Notes: generated by a model from the sequence alone, not told the origin. 64,000 nt of DNA from Agrobacterium vitis (GCF_014926405.1 NZ_JACXXJ020000003.1:1223001-1287000), one strand, 5' to 3'; numbered from the stretch's first letter, positions 27,197 to 36,203 are shown. Numbers and translations are program-made.

Positions 27197-28255
27197 ATGC
27201 AATCCATCGAATCCAACGCGCTGGAGCCGACGCGAGCCGAGCTTTCCGGCATGAGCACAGCGCAGAAAATCCAACGTCTGCTGCCAGTTTACGGTCTCGT
27301 CATATTGACCGTGGGGCTGATCCTGTTGTTTTCCATTCTTTTGCCACAGACCTTTCCGACCGTTCTGAACCTACGCTCAATCATCTCTGACAAGACGATC
27401 ATTGCCATCCTGTCACTGGCGGCGATGATCCCCATGGCAGCGGGACGGATCGACCTCACCATTGGCTATGGCATCGTGCTCTGGCACGTGCTGGCCATCA
27501 GCCTGCAAACCATGTTCGGCCTGCCTTGGCCGGTGGCCGTGTTGATCGTCATTTCACTCGGTGCCTTTACTGGCTTTCTCAATGGCCTTCTGGTCGAAGT
27601 CGCCAAGATCGATAGTTTCATTGCCACACTTGGCACCGGCACAGTGCTTTACGCCATCGCGCTCTGGCATACCGGCGGGCGACAGGTGGTCGGCATGTTG
27701 CCGCAAGGCTTTTATAGCCTGAATGGTACAATGGTTTTCGGCCTGCCAATTACCGGATTCTATGTCCTGGTGTTGGCAGTCATAATGTGGCTGGTGCTCG
27801 AATACACACCGCTTGGACGATACGTCTACGCCATCGGAGCCAATCCGAAGGCCGCCGCGCTGAACGGCATTCCCGTTCGCCGCTTCGTTATCGGTGCCTT
27901 TGTCACGTCAGGCACACTCGCCGCAGTGGCGGGCGTGCTGCTCGCCTCAAAGCTGCGGATCGGCCAGGCCAGCGTCGGATTGGAATATCTGCTCCCAGCT
28001 CTGGTTGGCGCTTTTCTTGGCTCCACCACCATCAAGCCTGGCCGGGTCAATGTCTGGGGTACTATGATCGGCGTGATTATTTTGGCCGTCGGCATTGCGG
28101 GCATCCAGCAGATCGGCGGGTCCTTCTATGTCGAGCCATTGTTTAACGGCGTCACCCTGCTGGTCGCCATCGGCATTGCTGGCTACGCACAACGGCGGCG
28201 CAGCCTGTCGGGTCGCATGGCGGCACCCAGCACGCCTCAACCTAAGCAACAATAA
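27197..28255 (+). CDS. Sugar ABC transporter permease (RbsC type)
   Basis: 352 residues, about nine membrane helices, family signatures AAGRIDLTIGYGIVLWHV and YAIGANPKAAALNGIPVRR. Starts 16 bp after the ATPase stop, preceded by GGGAGAG. Single permease of this importer, probably acting as a homodimer. Confidence 0.88.
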   Translation: MQSIESNALEPTRAELSGMSTAQKIQRLLPVYGLVILTVGLILLFSILLPQTFPTVLNLRSIISDKTIIAILSLAAMIPMAAGRIDLTIGYGIVLWHVLAISLQTMFGLPWPVAVLIVISLGAFTGFLNGLLVEVAKIDSFIATLGTGTVLYAIALWHTGGRQVVGMLPQGFYSLNGTMVFGLPITGFYVLVLAVIMWLVLEYTPLGRYVYAIGANPKAAALNGIPVRRFVIGAFVTSGTLAAVAGVLLASKLRIGQASVGLEYLLPALVGAFLGSTTIKPGRVNVWGTMIGVIILAVGIAGIQQIGGSFYVEPLFNGVTLLVAIGIAGYAQRRRSLSGRMAAPSTPQPKQQ

Positions 28256-28293
28256 CAGCATCGAGTCAATAATTTCCAGAGGGAGGAATGGAC

Positions 28294-29388
28294 ATGAAAC
28301 GCAGACATATCCTGCAAGCAACCGGCGCCTTGATCCTGCTTACGGCGGGCAACGCCTGGGCCGATCCGATGGCAGAAGCCAAGGCCGTGGTCGATAAATA
28401 TGCCAGCAAGGTCACGACTTGGGACGGACCGAAAAGCGCCCCAAAACCACAGCCGGGAAAAACCATTGTTGTTCTGGCTGGTGACCTGAAAAATGGTGGC
28501 ATTCTGGGTGTCAGCAATGGCGTCGAGGAAGCCGCCAAGGCCATAGGCTGGCAGGTCAAGGTGCTGGATGGCGCAGGCTCGATCGGTGGGCGTACCGCAG
28601 CTTTCGGTCAGGCCATGGCCTTGAAGCCTGATGCCATCATCATCGACGGTTTCGATGCCGTTGAACAGGCTCCGGCTCTGGAACAGGCGAAAGCCAACAA
28701 AATCCCGCTGGTCGCCTGGCATGCCGGTCCCACCATCGGACCGGACGAAAAGAACGGCCTGTTCGCCAATATCAGCACTGACGCCATGGAAGTGTCGAAA
28801 GCTGCCGCCAATTGGGCCTATGTCGATGCCAAGGGCAAGCCGGGCGTCATCATCTTTACCGACTCCACCTATGCTATCGCCATAGCCAAGGCTGACAAGA
28901 TGAAGGCCGAAATCGAGCGGCTGGGCGGCAAGGTTCTGGCCTATGTCGATACGCCGATTGCCGAAACCTCGCAGCGCATGCCACAGCTCACCACTTCGCT
29001 GTTACAAAAATACGGCGACAGCTGGACCCATTCTCTGGCCATCAACGACCTTTACTTCGATTTCATGGGGCCGTCGCTCGCCTCGGCAGGGAAGGGGGGA
29101 ACCGATGCACCGATCAATGTTGCCGCAGGGGATGGTTCCGAATCCGCCTATCAGCGCATCCGCGCTGGCCAGTACCAGAAGGTGACGGTGGCCGAACCCT
29201 TGAACCTGCAAGGCTGGCAATTGGTGGATGAGCTAAACCGCGCCCTCAACGGCGAAAAATGGTCCGGCTATATGTCGCCGCTGCATGTGGTGACCGCCGA
29301 CAATGTCGAATTCGATGGCGGACCGAAAAACAGCTTCGATCCCGACAATGGCTATCGGGATGCCTATAAGAAGATCTGGGGCAAATGA
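28294..29388 (+). CDS. Sugar ABC transporter substrate-binding protein (RbsB type)
   Basis: 364 residues with an N-terminal MKRRHILQATGALILLTAGNAWAD export signal; the leading arginines would fit a Tat or Sec signal. Periplasmic-binding fold: TIVVLAGDLKNGGILGVSNGVEEAAKAIGW, PDAIIIDGFDA, WSGYMSPLHVVTADN. I chose ATG 28294, seven bases after GGGAGGA, over ATG 28288, which is too close to it. The ligand is unknown; a hexonate is likely from context. Confidence 0.88.
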   Translation: MKRRHILQATGALILLTAGNAWADPMAEAKAVVDKYASKVTTWDGPKSAPKPQPGKTIVVLAGDLKNGGILGVSNGVEEAAKAIGWQVKVLDGAGSIGGRTAAFGQAMALKPDAIIIDGFDAVEQAPALEQAKANKIPLVAWHAGPTIGPDEKNGLFANISTDAMEVSKAAANWAYVDAKGKPGVIIFTDSTYAIAIAKADKMKAEIERLGGKVLAYVDTPIAETSQRMPQLTTSLLQKYGDSWTHSLAINDLYFDFMGPSLASAGKGGTDAPINVAAGDGSESAYQRIRAGQYQKVTVAEPLNLQGWQLVDELNRALNGEKWSGYMSPLHVVTADNVEFDGGPKNSFDPDNGYRDAYKKIWGK

Positions 29389-29400
29389 GCTGATACCCGT

Positions 29401-29426
29401 GCCATGCGCCTTCACTGGCGCATGGC
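29401..29426. terminator. Bidirectional terminator
   Basis: Perfect 10-bp stem GCCATGCGCC/GGCGCATGGC with a six-base loop, followed by TTTA, between the convergent binding-protein and LacI genes. Confidence 0.75.
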
Positions 29427-29433
29427 TTTACCA

Positions 29434-30447
29434 TCATAGACTGCTGTCACGCAGGATCAGTTCGGGCGTAATGGTAATGTTTCCCGCCAATGGCCGCCCG
29501 TCCAGCAGATCCAGGATCAGCCGCGCTGCTTTTTCGCCGATGTCGCGGGAAAAGGCATTGATGGTGGTAATCGTCGGCACGGAAATTGCGCCGATTTCAT
29601 AATTACCAAACCCGGCAATGGCGATCCCCTCTGGCACGGCGATGCCACGCCGCTGACATTCCGTCAAAGCCCCAAATGCAGACAGGTCGGATACACAAAT
29701 CACCGCGTCGGTATCGGGAAGGGTTTCCAGTAACCGTGCCATGGCATTCGCCCCTTCGCGCATCGAGATCGGTGGCGGACCGGCAGCGATCAATCGCGAT
29801 GCATCCAGCCCATGGCGGGTCATGGCACCAATAAACCCGTTGCGGCGATCACTACCGCGTGTGTCTCTCCCGACATCACCGCCAATGAAGGCCAGTCGCC
29901 GATAACCAACAGCAACAAAATGATCGACCATGGCGCAGACCGCACCGGCATTGGAAAATCCAACATAATGGCCTATCGGCTCGGACGGCACATCCCAGGT
30001 TTCGATCACCGGAATATGGGCATTGGCCAGTAATTTGCGGGCACGGGGCGTATGCTTGCCACCGGTCACAACAATGGCCTGCGGCTTACGGCGCAGCAAT
30101 TGCTCGATCAGCCGTTCTTCCTCCTGCATATCGTAATTGGTATAACCAAGCAGAATTTGCATTTTCCGGGTAGCGAGCGTTTCCGAAAGACCACCAACCG
30201 TATCGGCGAAATTGGCATTATTGATCGAGGGAATAGTAACCGCAACAAAATCGGAGCGCTGTGACCTTAGATTGGAGGCAGTGGAATCAAACACATAGCC
30301 AAGATCCTCCGCCGCCAGTAAAATGGCATCGCGGGTTTCCTTGCTGATCAGACTATCAGTCTTGAAGGCCCGCGACACCGTCATCGGCGACACACCCGTG
30401 ACGCGGGCAATATCGGCCATGGTTGGCGGTTTGCGGAAATCAGTCAC
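29434..30447 (-). CDS. LacI family transcriptional regulator
   Basis: 337 residues. The DNA-binding head is classic (MADIARVTGVSPMTVSRAFKTDSLISKETRDAILLAAEDLGY), followed by a periplasmic-binding-like effector domain (GGDVGRDTRGSDRRNGFIGAM, GFGNYEIGAISVPTITTI). GntR-type LacI members control gluconate and idonate genes. It is flanked by the importer operon and the idonate catabolic operon, both headed by the same palindrome ATGTTATCGATAACAT, so it is the probable repressor of both. Confidence 0.9.
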   Translation of the reverse strand: MTDFRKPPTMADIARVTGVSPMTVSRAFKTDSLISKETRDAILLAAEDLGYVFDSTASNLRSQRSDFVAVTIPSINNANFADTVGGLSETLATRKMQILLGYTNYDMQEEERLIEQLLRRKPQAIVVTGGKHTPRARKLLANAHIPVIETWDVPSEPIGHYVGFSNAGAVCAMVDHFVAVGYRRLAFIGGDVGRDTRGSDRRNGFIGAMTRHGLDASRLIAAGPPPISMREGANAMARLLETLPDTDAVICVSDLSAFGALTECQRRGIAVPEGIAIAGFGNYEIGAISVPTITTINAFSRDIGEKAARLILDLLDGRPLAGNITITPELILRDSSL

Positions 30448-30573
30448 CCAATGGCCCCCGTTATGGTTATCAGCGCGTTACACTGCGTTTATAAGGCGCG
30501 TAAAAGCCAGATAAAAGCATTCCCAATCGGCAAACCCACCCCAAACAGGGGAGGGGAAGCCACAGGCGTCTGA

Positions 30574-30906
30574 TCAGAGCGCGAATTCGTTGGCAAGCGT
30601 CACATGATGATGGATGCGTCCATCGAAAAACTGCGAGAGCACCGCTTCTGTTGCCGCACGAGCTTCGGCGCGAACCGGGCTGGCCAGCGCGGCCTCGACC
30701 GCCTCCATATCCGGATAGTTGATCGCCAGTATCATCGGAAATTCCGGTGCGCCATCATCACGGGCCTCGGCAAACGACACTCTGACATCAATCGCCTTCG
30801 GAAACTGCTTCCATTTCGGCAAGATGGTTTCGAGAACAGCAGCCCGGAATGCCTCCGTCTGCCCCGGCTTTACCGTACCTTCAAACAAGGCGTAACGTGT
30901 GATCAT
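30574..30906 (-). CDS. Small EthD/Dabb-like dimeric alpha-beta barrel protein
   Basis: 110 residues (MITRYALFEGTVKPGQTEAFRAAVLETILPKWKQFPKAIDVRVSF) with the length and strand pattern of ferredoxin-like dimeric barrel proteins such as EthD. The histidines near the end (FFDGRIHHHVTLANEF) could be functional. Its start overlaps the stop of the previous gene by one base (TAATG), so it belongs to the idonate operon. Role unknown; it could be a small isomerase or stress protein. Confidence 0.65.
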   Translation of the reverse strand: MITRYALFEGTVKPGQTEAFRAAVLETILPKWKQFPKAIDVRVSFAEARDDGAPEFPMILAINYPDMEAVEAALASPVRAEARAATEAVLSQFFDGRIHHHVTLANEFAL

Positions 30907-31790
30907 TAGGAGGTCTCCCTTTTTGCTCCGGTGAAAAATTCCATCAACATCGCCTGGTCTTCTCCACCCAAGCCTGCCGCTGTCAGCATGCGGTGCACCT
31001 CGGCGCAGACTGCCGTCAACGGCATGGCCGTATTGGTGCGCCGCGCCAGATCCTGCGCGCCGTTCAGGTCCTTGACCATATTATCGATCCGGCCCGTGCG
31101 ACGATAATCCTTGGTGACATACCGTGGCATATATTCCTGGAGGATGGCGCTATCGGCCCGGCCGCCCTTCAAAGCCTGCGGGATTTTCGCGGCATCGACC
31201 CCGGCGTCCAGCGCCAATTGCGTTGCCTCGGCCACAGCCAGGAAATTCAGGCCACACAGCACCTGGTTGATCAGCTTGGTGGTTTGGCCAGCACCCACCG
31301 GCCCCATATGGGTATAGTTGGATGCGACATGCTGCAAAACCTGATGAGCATCGGCCACGTCCTGCTCTGTCCCGCCAGCCATCAACGTCAATTCACCAAC
31401 CGCTGCCTTGGGCGCACCGCCAGAAAGCGGGCTATCGACCCAGCGCAACCCCTTTTCCGCCGCATCCCCAGCCAATTGCCGGGTTGCCTCTGGGTCGATG
31501 GAGGACATGTCGATAATCAACGTCCCGGGTTTCGCGCCGTCCGCCACTCCGTCCTTGCCGAACACCGCGGCCCGAATGATGTGCGGCGCATTGAGGCTGA
31601 GAATAACATAATCGGAGCGCGACGCCGCCTCCGCCGCAGTCTGTGCAGATAACGCACCAAGCGCGGTCAACTCCGCCACCTTTTCAGCATTGAGGTCGAA
31701 GACCGTCAGTTGGTTGCCGGTCTCAACCAGCCTTCTGCCGATTGCGCCGCCCATGGCACCCGCGCCGATCAGCGCCACTGTGTTGGTCAT
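30906..31790 (-). CDS. NAD(P)-dependent beta-hydroxyacid dehydrogenase (GarR/HIBADH family)
   Basis: About 294 residues. N-terminal Rossmann motif ALIGAGAMGGAIGRRL, then DSPLSGGAPKAAVGELTLMAGG with the conserved catalytic-site region and the GQTTKLINQVLCG lysine segment. The family includes tartronate semialdehyde reductase and 3-hydroxyisobutyrate dehydrogenase. ATG 31790 lies seven bases after GGAGGA; ATG 31796, which overlaps the gntK stop, is nearer than usual. Probable role: reduce or oxidise a hydroxy acid in the same pathway. Confidence 0.83.
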   Translation of the reverse strand: MTNTVALIGAGAMGGAIGRRLVETGNQLTVFDLNAEKVAELTALGALSAQTAAEAASRSDYVILSLNAPHIIRAAVFGKDGVADGAKPGTLIIDMSSIDPEATRQLAGDAAEKGLRWVDSPLSGGAPKAAVGELTLMAGGTEQDVADAHQVLQHVASNYTHMGPVGAGQTTKLINQVLCGLNFLAVAEATQLALDAGVDAAKIPQALKGGRADSAILQEYMPRYVTKDYRRTGRIDNMVKDLNGAQDLARRTNTAMPLTAVCAEVHRMLTAAGLGGEDQAMLMEFFTGAKRETS

Positions 31791-31792
31791 GA

Positions 31793-32287
31793 TCATTCCT
31801 CCCCTATGGCCGAAACAATCGCCGCAACGAGACTGTCAAGCGGCTGATCGATATCGACGGTCACCGCCTGTTCATCCGCAAGCGGCGGCTCAAGCGCTGC
31901 AAATTGGCTGTCGAGCAGCGAGGCAGGCATGAAATGCCCTGGTCGCTCGGTGACACGTCCGGCAATCACGGCATGGCTGCCAGCCAGATGGATGAAACGC
32001 ACAGCACCACCAGCCTTTTCCCTGATCCTGTCGCGGTAAGCCCGCTTCAACGCCGAACATCCGATAATGGTCACGCCTTGTTCCCCGGCAAGGCGGGTTC
32101 CGACCGCCTCCAACCATGGCCATCGATCCGCGTCATCAAGCGGAATGCCCGCCTGCATCCGGGCAATGTTTTGCGGCGGATGCAGGTCGTCCCCGTCGAT
32201 ATAGACCGCCCCGAGCCTTGCCGCCAATGCAGCACCAACGGAGGATTTCCCGCAGCCGGACACGCCCATGAGGACAAGCTTTGTCAT
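31793..32287 (-). CDS. gntK: Gluconokinase
   Basis: 164 residues of the GntK/IdnK family: P-loop MGVSGCGKSSVG, GDDLHPPQNIARMQAGIPLDDADRWPWL, CSALKRAYRDRIR and RPGHFMPASLLDSQFAALE. It phosphorylates D-gluconate to 6-phosphogluconate. The ATG at 32287 follows AGGAG and lies 10 bp after the idnO-type stop. It completes the route L-idonate to 5-ketogluconate to gluconate to 6-phosphogluconate. Confidence 0.93.
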   Translation of the reverse strand: MTKLVLMGVSGCGKSSVGAALAARLGAVYIDGDDLHPPQNIARMQAGIPLDDADRWPWLEAVGTRLAGEQGVTIIGCSALKRAYRDRIREKAGGAVRFIHLAGSHAVIAGRVTERPGHFMPASLLDSQFAALEPPLADEQAVTVDIDQPLDSLVAAIVSAIGEE

Positions 32288-32297
32288 CGCCCCGCTC

Positions 32298-33056
32298 CTA
32301 GAGCGAGGCCGTGATGCCGCCATCGACATACAGAACATGGCCGTTGACAAAAGATGATGCGCCAGACGCCAGGAAGATGCAGGCACCCACCAGTTCCTCA
32401 ACCTTGCCCCAGCGCCCTGCTGGCGTACGTTTTTCCAGCCATGTGGAGAAATCAGGATCGGCAACCAGCGCTGCATTCAGCGGCGTATCGAAATAGCCTG
32501 GCGCGATGGCATTGCATTGCAGCCCATATTTTGCCCAGTCGGTCGCCATGCCCTTGGTGAGATTGCCGACCGCGCCCTTGGTGGCCGTGTAAGGAGCAAT
32601 CGAAGGCCGGGCCAGCGCCGTCTGCACACTGGCGATATTGATGATCTTGCCAGCGCCGCGCTTGATCATATGGCGGGCCGCAGCTTGGCCGACATTGAAG
32701 ACGCTGGAAATATTGGTGCGCAACAACCGCTCGAAAGCGTCAGCCGGAAACTCCTCCAGAGGGCCGCGAAACTGCATGCCGGCATTATTGACGAGAATGT
32801 CGATAGGGCCTTTTTTGGCCTCGAAGCCATCGACGGCATCGCGCGACGCCTGATGATCGGTGACGTCGAAAGCCAGAATATCACAGCCATCGCCGATCAG
32901 GGCGGCGGCGGCGGCAAGTTTGGCTTCATCGCGTCCATTCACGATGACGGTCGCGCCCGCCGCCCGCAAACCTTGCGCCAGGGCAAAGCCAATGCCTTGC
33001 GAAGACCCTGTCACCAGCGCGCGGCGTCCCGTCAGATCGAAAAGACCAAGCGACAT
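32298..33056 (-). CDS. idnO: Gluconate 5-dehydrogenase-type short-chain dehydrogenase
   Basis: 252 residues: NAD(P) motif TGSSQGIGFALA, NNAGMQFRGPLEEFP, catalytic Tyr/Lys in YTATKGAV, and the ending GHVLYVDGGITASL. The NNAGMQFR and FPADAFERLL segments fit gluconate 5-dehydrogenase (5-ketogluconate reductase). ATG 33056 follows GGAGG. First gene of the minus-strand idonate operon, divergent from the 2-hydroxyacid dehydrogenase at 33165. Confidence 0.88.
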   Translation of the reverse strand: MSLGLFDLTGRRALVTGSSQGIGFALAQGLRAAGATVIVNGRDEAKLAAAAALIGDGCDILAFDVTDHQASRDAVDGFEAKKGPIDILVNNAGMQFRGPLEEFPADAFERLLRTNISSVFNVGQAAARHMIKRGAGKIINIASVQTALARPSIAPYTATKGAVGNLTKGMATDWAKYGLQCNAIAPGYFDTPLNAALVADPDFSTWLEKRTPAGRWGKVEELVGACIFLASGASSFVNGHVLYVDGGITASL

Positions 33057-33100
33057 GGCATCCTCCACTTTTATCTCGACAACATTTGTTGAACCTGTTT

Positions 33101-33116
33101 ATGTTATCGATAACAT
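33101..33116. promoter_or_regulatory. LacI-type operator between divergent idonate operons
   Basis: ATGTTATCGATAACAT, identical to 25634-25649. It lies 45 bp from the idnO-type start and 49 bp from the GTG of the hydroxyacid dehydrogenase, so one site could control both directions. A weaker inverted repeat CAACA-TT-TGTTG lies nearby at about 33080-33091. Confidence 0.75.
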
Positions 33117-33164
33117 TTCCTGTCAAGTTTTTTAGAACAGGTTCATCAAGGAGAGGAAAAGAAA

Positions 33165-34112
33165 GTGGCAAAGCCGGAGATTTTGCAGGTCGGACCCTAT
33201 CCCGCCTGGGATGAAGGCCCTTTGAACGACCAGTTCACCGTGCACCGCTATTTTGATGCAGCCGACAAGAACGCCTTCCTTGCTCACGTCGGACCAAGCA
33301 TTCAAGGCATTGCCACAAGGGGCGAACTCGGTGCTGACCGCGCCATGATAGACGCCTGCCCGAAGTTGGAAATCATCTCGGTCTACGGGGTCGGCTATGA
33401 CGCTGTCGATCTCGCCGCCTGCCGTGACCGCGGCATCCGCGTCACCAATACGCCCGATGTGTTGACCAATGACGTCGCCGACCTTGGCATAGCAATGATG
33501 CTGTGCCAATCGCGGGGCATGATCGGCGCTGAGACCTGGGTGAAGGATGGCAGCTGGGCTGCAAAGGGCCTTTATCCGCTGAAACGTCGGGTCTGGGGCA
33601 GGCGGGCAGGGGTGCTGGGCCTTGGCCGCATCGGCTTTGAGGTCGCCAAGCGCCTCAAAGGCTTCGATATGCAGATTTCCTACAGCGATGTCTCAGCCAA
33701 GCCATATGCCGAGGGCATGACATTCGTTGCCGACCCGGTGAACCTGGCAAAAAACTCGGACTTCCTATTCGTCACGCTGGCTGCATCCGCCGATACACGG
33801 CATATCATCGGACGCGATGTCATCGAGGCGCTAGGACCGGAGGGTATGCTGATCAACATTTCCCGTGCCTCGAATATTGATGAAGCCACCTTGCTGGAAG
33901 CACTCGAAACCGGACGGCTTGGCTCCGCCGCGCTGGATGTGTTCGAAGGTGAGCCCAAGCTAAATCCACGCTTCCTGGCGCTGGACAACGTCCTGCTCCA
34001 ACCCCACCACGCCTCCGGCACGCTTGAGACCCGCCAGGCCATGGGCCAATTGGTCCGCGACAATCTAACCGCACATTTCGCCGGCCAGGCTCTGCCCACC
34101 CCGGTTTTATGA
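33165..34112 (+). CDS. D-isomer-specific 2-hydroxyacid dehydrogenase
   Basis: 315 residues from a GTG at 33165, preceded by GAGAGG. Motifs: YGVGYDAVDLAACRDRGIRVTNTPDVLTNDVADL, nucleotide loop LGLGRIGFEVAKRL, catalytic Arg in NISRASNIDE, Glu in DVFEGEPKLNP and His in LQPHHASGT. The family includes glyoxylate/hydroxypyruvate and 2-ketogluconate reductases; in this regulon 2-ketogluconate reductase is the more likely role (inference). Confidence 0.88.
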   Translation: MAKPEILQVGPYPAWDEGPLNDQFTVHRYFDAADKNAFLAHVGPSIQGIATRGELGADRAMIDACPKLEIISVYGVGYDAVDLAACRDRGIRVTNTPDVLTNDVADLGIAMMLCQSRGMIGAETWVKDGSWAAKGLYPLKRRVWGRRAGVLGLGRIGFEVAKRLKGFDMQISYSDVSAKPYAEGMTFVADPVNLAKNSDFLFVTLAASADTRHIIGRDVIEALGPEGMLINISRASNIDEATLLEALETGRLGSAALDVFEGEPKLNPRFLALDNVLLQPHHASGTLETRQAMGQLVRDNLTAHFAGQALPTPVL

Positions 34113-34122
34113 GGATAAATCC

Positions 34123-35154
34123 ATGAAAGCCATTGTTGCCCATGCAGCAAAAGACGTTCGCATCGAAGAGGTGGACGAGGTCGAGCCCGGTCACGGCGAA
34201 GTAAAACTGCGGCTTGCCACCGGCGGCATCTGCGGCAGCGACCTGCACTATTACAATCACGGTGGTTTTGGTGCTGTAAGACTGAAACAACCGATGATCC
34301 TCGGCCATGAAGTCTCGGCCTATGTCGAGACATTGGGGGCAGGGGTCACAGGACTGGAGATTGGCCAACTCGTCGCCGTCTCACCGTCACGACCGTGCCA
34401 CACCTGCGCCTATTGCCAGGAAGGTCTGCACAATCAATGCATCAATATGCGGTTTTACGGCAGCGCCATGCCCTTTCCGCATATCCAGGGTGCGTTCCGG
34501 CAAAGCCTTGTCGCCGATGCCAGCCAATGCGTGGTCGCGGATGGACTGAGCGCGGGGGAGGCGGCGATGGCCGAACCGCTGGCCGTCACATTGCATGCAA
34601 CGCGGCGGGCAGGCGAAATGCTCGGCAAGCGGGTTCTGGTCACCGGTTGCGGCCCGATTGGCGTTTTGTCGATCATTGCCGCTCGCAGAGCCGGAGCGAA
34701 AGAAATCGTTGCCACCGATCTCTCGGACTTCACGCTAGCATTGGCCAAGGCGGCGGGTGCTGACCGGGTGATCAACACCGCAGCCCAGCCGGACGGCCTT
34801 GCAGAATACGCTGTGGGGAAAGGCACATTCGATGTGCTTTACGAATGCACCGGCGTTGCCTCGGCGCTAGCAGGCGGAATTTCCGCCATGCGCCCACGCG
34901 GCGTCATCATGCAACTCGGACTTGGCGGCGACATGACACTGCCGATGATGGCGATTACCGCCAAGGAGCTTGACCTGCGCGGCTCCTTCCGGTTCCACAG
35001 TGAATTTGCGGTCGGGGTGGAGCTGATGCGCAAGGGACTGATCGACGTTAAGCCGCTGATTACCCACACCGTGCCTCTGGAAGACGCACTTTCAGCCTTC
35101 ACCATCGCATCCGACCGGAGCAAGGCCATGAAAGCTCAAATTGCCTTTTCCTGA
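34123..35154 (+). CDS. idnD: L-idonate 5-dehydrogenase
   Basis: 343 residues, zinc-dependent medium-chain dehydrogenase. Catalytic zinc site GGICGSDLHYYNHGGFG and GHEVSA; structural zinc cysteines in SPSRPCHTCAYCQEGLHNQC; NAD loop TGCGPIGVLS. HYYNHGGFG and RGSFRFHSEFAVGVELM are typical of L-idonate 5-dehydrogenase, which oxidises L-idonate to 5-ketogluconate. It follows the hydroxyacid dehydrogenase after 10 bp, with GAGG upstream. Confidence 0.9.
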   Translation: MKAIVAHAAKDVRIEEVDEVEPGHGEVKLRLATGGICGSDLHYYNHGGFGAVRLKQPMILGHEVSAYVETLGAGVTGLEIGQLVAVSPSRPCHTCAYCQEGLHNQCINMRFYGSAMPFPHIQGAFRQSLVADASQCVVADGLSAGEAAMAEPLAVTLHATRRAGEMLGKRVLVTGCGPIGVLSIIAARRAGAKEIVATDLSDFTLALAKAAGADRVINTAAQPDGLAEYAVGKGTFDVLYECTGVASALAGGISAMRPRGVIMQLGLGGDMTLPMMAITAKELDLRGSFRFHSEFAVGVELMRKGLIDVKPLITHTVPLEDALSAFTIASDRSKAMKAQIAFS

Positions 35155-35160
35155 GAATAG

Positions 35161-35205
35161 CTTCAAGGCGAGGATGCACCAGCATGTCAGATGCTTAGTA
35201 TAAAA
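35161..35205. repeat. Dispersed intergenic repeat, copy 2
   Basis: Begins CTTCAAGGCGAGGATGCACC and matches 16541-16585; the block AGCATGTCAG is identical. It fills the gap between the convergent idnD and symporter genes. Confidence 0.6.
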
Positions 35206-35210
35206 GCGCA

Positions 35211-36203
35211 TCAGGCCGAAGCAACCACCACTTCGGCTTCTTTCAACTTGCGCTTTTCCGCATATTTCTGGGCGATCACCGCGCAAGCCATCAGCTGGAT
35301 CTGGTGAAACAACATCAATGGCATGACGATGGCACCGATGCTTTGTCCGGCAAAAATCGCGCTGGCCATCGGCACGCCGGAGGCCAGGCTTTTCTTTGAG
35401 CCACAAAAGGTGATGGCAATTTCATCCTCCTTGGAAAAGCCGAGCAACCGGCTGCCGAAGGTGGTGATGATCAGCGCCAATGCCAGCAAGACGATATCGA
35501 CCACGACGACCGCGCCAATATCGGCCAGCGAGAAATGCTTCCAGATCCCCTCGATGACCGCCTCGCTGAAGGCGGCATAAACCACCATCAGGATTGAGCC
35601 GCGATCAATTGGCGACAGCAAGGATTTGCGCGCCCTGACCCAATTGCCGATAAAGGGTTGCAGCAACTGCCCCACAATGAACGGAAGCAGCAATTGCACG
35701 AAGATTTGCAAGACCGCATCGAGCGAAATCCCCCCATGGCCACCGGCCGATAGCAGCAGCCCGCAGAGCAGGGGGGTGAGGATCATGCCGAAAATATTAG
35801 AGGCCGAGGCTGAACAGATCGCCGCTGGCACATTGCCGCCTGCCATGGAGGTAAAGGCAATCGACGATTGGACGGTCGATGGCAGGACACAGATATAAAG
35901 AATGCCAAGATAAAGCGAGGACGGCAGGAAGCCCTGCACGAAAAACCCCAGCCCGAGGCCGAGCAAAGGAAAGATCACGAATGTCACGGCCAGGATCGAC
36001 AGATGCAGTCGCCAATGCAGCATCCCGGCAATCACGACATCGCGCGACAGGCGGGCGCCATGCAGAAAAAACAGCGCCGCAATCGCAACTTTCGTTGCCC
36101 AGCCGAAATAAACGGCCGGCTGCCCGCTGATCGGCAAGACTGAAGCCAGAGCTACTGTAAGCACAAGCATCAGGGTGAATTTATCGGGTAAAAACCGCGT
36201 CAT
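35211..36203 (-). CDS. Bile acid:sodium symporter family protein (YfeH/SBF-like)
   Basis: About 330 residues with nine or ten hydrophobic segments. Family features: FFLHGARLSRDVV, CVLPSTVQSSIAFTSMAGGNVPAAICSASASNIFG and EIAITFCGSKKSLASGVPMA. I chose ATG 36203, which gives the family N-terminus (MTRFLPDKFTLML); an upstream start at 36260 adds 19 residues. It is an inner-membrane protein, probably a transporter of an organic anion; the substrate is unknown and it is convergent with idnD. Confidence 0.85.
   Translation of the reverse strand: MTRFLPDKFTLMLVLTVALASVLPISGQPAVYFGWATKVAIAALFFLHGARLSRDVVIAGMLHWRLHLSILAVTFVIFPLLGLGLGFFVQGFLPSSLYLGILYICVLPSTVQSSIAFTSMAGGNVPAAICSASASNIFGMILTPLLCGLLLSAGGHGGISLDAVLQIFVQLLLPFIVGQLLQPFIGNWVRARKSLLSPIDRGSILMVVYAAFSEAVIEGIWKHFSLADIGAVVVVDIVLLALALIITTFGSRLLGFSKEDEIAITFCGSKKSLASGVPMASAIFAGQSIGAIVMPLMLFHQIQLMACAVIAQKYAEKRKLKEAEVVVASA

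Noticed and set aside
30465..30510. Possible third copy of the palindromic repeat family
   Set aside because: It shares short pieces (GCGTTACA, TTATAA) but lacks the AGCAGATTTAAAG leader and a comparable stem.
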